This document shows, piece after piece, positions 61,955 through 64,000 of a stretch of DNA of 64,000 bases. The notes under the pieces were generated by a model. It was not told the DNA's origin, ran no database searches, and saw nothing but the letters and a program-made list of their open reading frames with translations. Numbering within the stretch: the first letter of the stretch is position 1; each line of letters begins with the position of its first letter. The position numbers and the translations under genes were made by a program. Source of the stretch: Cloeon dipterum (taxonomy: Eukaryota > Arthropoda > Insecta > Ephemeroptera > Baetidae). Location of the stretch: the NCBI RefSeq assembly GCF_949628265.1, contig NC_088787.1, positions 8,298,501-8,362,500 on the forward strand, read 5' to 3'.

Positions 61955-64000
61955 GTTTTTACTTCAAATTCAAAAGAAATCCTGACTGAATTTTTAAATT
62001 TAATATACAATTTGTCTTAAAATGATACACGTTGAAAAATTAAATTGATTTTATAATGGAAGCACCCAAATTCTAAATTTAGTCTTACTTCCGAGGTCTT
62101 TGTAACTTAATTTAGCAAACAATTCCAAAGCTGAAAACAAAAATGCAAAACATGTCTCTATAAAAGAGGTATTTCTCTAGGAATTTAATTCCTTGCTTAT
62201 TAAAAATAAAATTTAATAGAAAAAAGTTATTGTTTTTGCAATAAAATTCAAGCAGCCTTATTCTAAATCTATAACTGAAGCAGCATTCTAGCTGTAAAAA
62301 CGTTTGATTATACAGGTGTTAAAACAAATGCGAGCAATTTCAATAAAAAACTGGAAAATTTCTTAACTCTATTATTGTGGAACCTATCAGAGATCTATAT
62401 CAATAGTTTTTTTTATTATCATTATTCTTGCAGTCGATAATTATGGTGGCACATAAGTGCTGACTGATTGTGAGACTTTCATTTCAATCGAGATTAGAGC
62501 GGCTGGACGCGGTGCAAGAAGTTAGTAAGTGCAGAATGGAAACGAGGCGAAAGAGACGCAGCGGAGCAAAAAGTGCATTTCGCTGCGCGCGCGCGCGCTC
62601 GAGAGAGTGTGAGTCACCGCGCGCGCGGCGTGATTAGGGCAGCCTTAACCTAGAGACAGTTGGCCATAAGTGCAGTGCAACCAACCAAATAGGCGCGTCC
62701 TCGCGAACGCAAATAATCGCAATTCGCAACTTGCAGTGGTGCGGAATTCGCTCTCGCCGCCGCATTTTTTTTCCTTCTTTCCGATTATATTGCCTCAAGG
62801 CGCGCCGGCCGCGTCGCCAAGGATGCAAAATACGTTCGTTAAGAGGTCAAGTGCGCGCTGTGTGTTGCGATTTCAATTATTTTTAGCTCGAGAGCGGATG
62901 AAGGGAGCACAGCGACACGCATTAGTGACAAATCCCTTTGACGCGCCAGAGTACGTGTTTTTGCGCATTTTTTCCTGCAATTTGAATCTCACAGTCAGTG
63001 GATTTAAGGCCACGCTTATTTTGCAACAATTGCCGGTCACTCGCTCGCCTTGTTGCGTCTCTTTACCTGCGCCTCTAAAACTCATAATTGACATCTTTGT
63101 ATATGGAGCAATAAAAATGTGTCTAATTTTATTTTAAATGTTTAGTTAAAGGAATTTATGCAAATTAGCATAAAAAAGTTATTTCTAGCTTTATCAATAG
63201 AGCGTGATCGAAAATGGTTTTTCTGATCCTGTCCTGTCCCGTCAGCTAAGTTTCTTTATTTTTTCCTGATTTATTATATTTTTATTTTTTAATTAAATTC
63301 CATATTACAAAATAATGGTCTTATAGCAATTTATAAAAAGAGCTATGATTTAAAAATACGTTTTTTAGGAAATTTTTGGACGTGGACACTTTTTAGGCTA
63401 AACATTTAGGCGCATTAATGAAAATATCGTCGTAAAATACAGTATTAAAATGCAATTTTAAAATGTCTTCAAATCCGCTCTACTTAATAAGCAAGCAAAA
63501 ATTTAATTTGAAAATTATTATAATTATTATTAATAGCTTCTCATGCGTGCAGAAAATCAAATGAATTGGTTGCCAATAGCGAGTGATTGCAGTGAAAATT
63601 CCATCACAATCAGTTCACTCGCTCAGCCATAACCTTTCCATTTCATTTGTATCAGTATTTATTTGTTGGATAGTTGCCAATTAAAACGTATTCAATTAAT
63701 TCACTCCCCCATGCGGATTTGACGTAATTTCCTTTAATAGTATGAAAAATTGATTTAGATTACTTGAAGATGTGGAACTAAGAAGCTATTTATTTGTGGT
63801 GGAAAATAATTAGTAAATATCCGAGCCTAAAAAAATCAAGACAGCTGCATAATCGAGAAATTTTGTTGCTCGTCGACTGTCTTTTTCCTAATTTTTGTAG
63901 ACGGCAAGTTTCAACATACACATATATGCAGATGGTGGAGTATATTAGTTAAAAAAAAAACTTTTTATCAGAAACTAAATTGCAAAATTTTGGTAGGCAA
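61955..64000. other. Noncoding right end with a GC-rich island
   Basis: 62480-62960 is GC-rich with a (GC)7 run near 62583-62598 flanked by GAGAGAG and TGTGAGTCACCGCGCGCGCG, a candidate promoter or enhancer. A 155-codon frame at 62670-63137 shows no domain or splice logic and is not called. The rest is AT-rich with nothing recognised. Confidence 0.4.

Noticed and set aside
62670-63137. 155-codon open frame at the right end
   Set aside because: GC-rich stretch with low stop density; composition shifts to AT-rich halfway, and no domain, start context or homologous repeat supports it.

Overview
This is a piece of an insect nuclear genome. The evidence is an AT-rich sequence with GT-AG introns mostly 45-120 bp long, a complete arthropod tyrosine hydroxylase gene (pale/TH), and PBP/GOBP (odorant-binding) domains, a family known from hexapods. 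The species cannot be fixed from the sequence; the compact introns and the odorant-binding content would suit, for example, a mayfly.

Left half (1-38,640): a cluster of paralogous many-exon genes encoding one large secreted mosaic protein that I do not recognise from any described family. Hand splicing gives, in order: signal peptide, short basic exon, CCG-x-x-(S/T)-C motif, long Ser/Thr/Pro-rich mucin-like linker, C-type-lectin-like domain (CTLD) 1, CTLD2, a complete six-cysteine classic odorant-binding domain, then CTLD3. Four copies lie head-to-tail on the + strand: A (end only, 1-696), B (1208-4948), C (7643-11449, one nonsense codon) and D (13907-17732). They face three full copies on the - strand: F (23167-18434), G (29507-24759) and H (38638-34591), plus an internally deleted copy I (33703-32898). 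The spliced frames of B, D, F, G and H are open from ATG to stop: 868, about 904, 928, 928 and 933 residues. Three CTLD modules of five exons each and one four-exon odorant-binding module all begin and end in phase 0, and exon lengths barely change between paralogs.

Spacers between these genes hold repeated blocks: a spacer unit of about 0.75 kb, LINE-like 3' fragments with A-rich tails, and 3'-flank duplicates.

Middle (39,147-44,940): the TH gene on the - strand, 12 coding exons, 554 residues. Exons 3-5 encode an acidic N-terminal segment, and each can be skipped without changing frame.

Right part (44,940-64,000): about 19 kb with no protein gene I can support. It holds two copies of a 266-267 bp hAT-type MITE, one with a perfect 8-bp target duplication, a CTG microsatellite, several GC-rich islands that may be promoters or enhancers, and AT-rich sequence. 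It is probably TH upstream and regulatory territory or a long intron of a gene outside the window.

All splice sites were assigned by eye from paralog comparison and frame continuity; no RNA evidence was available.
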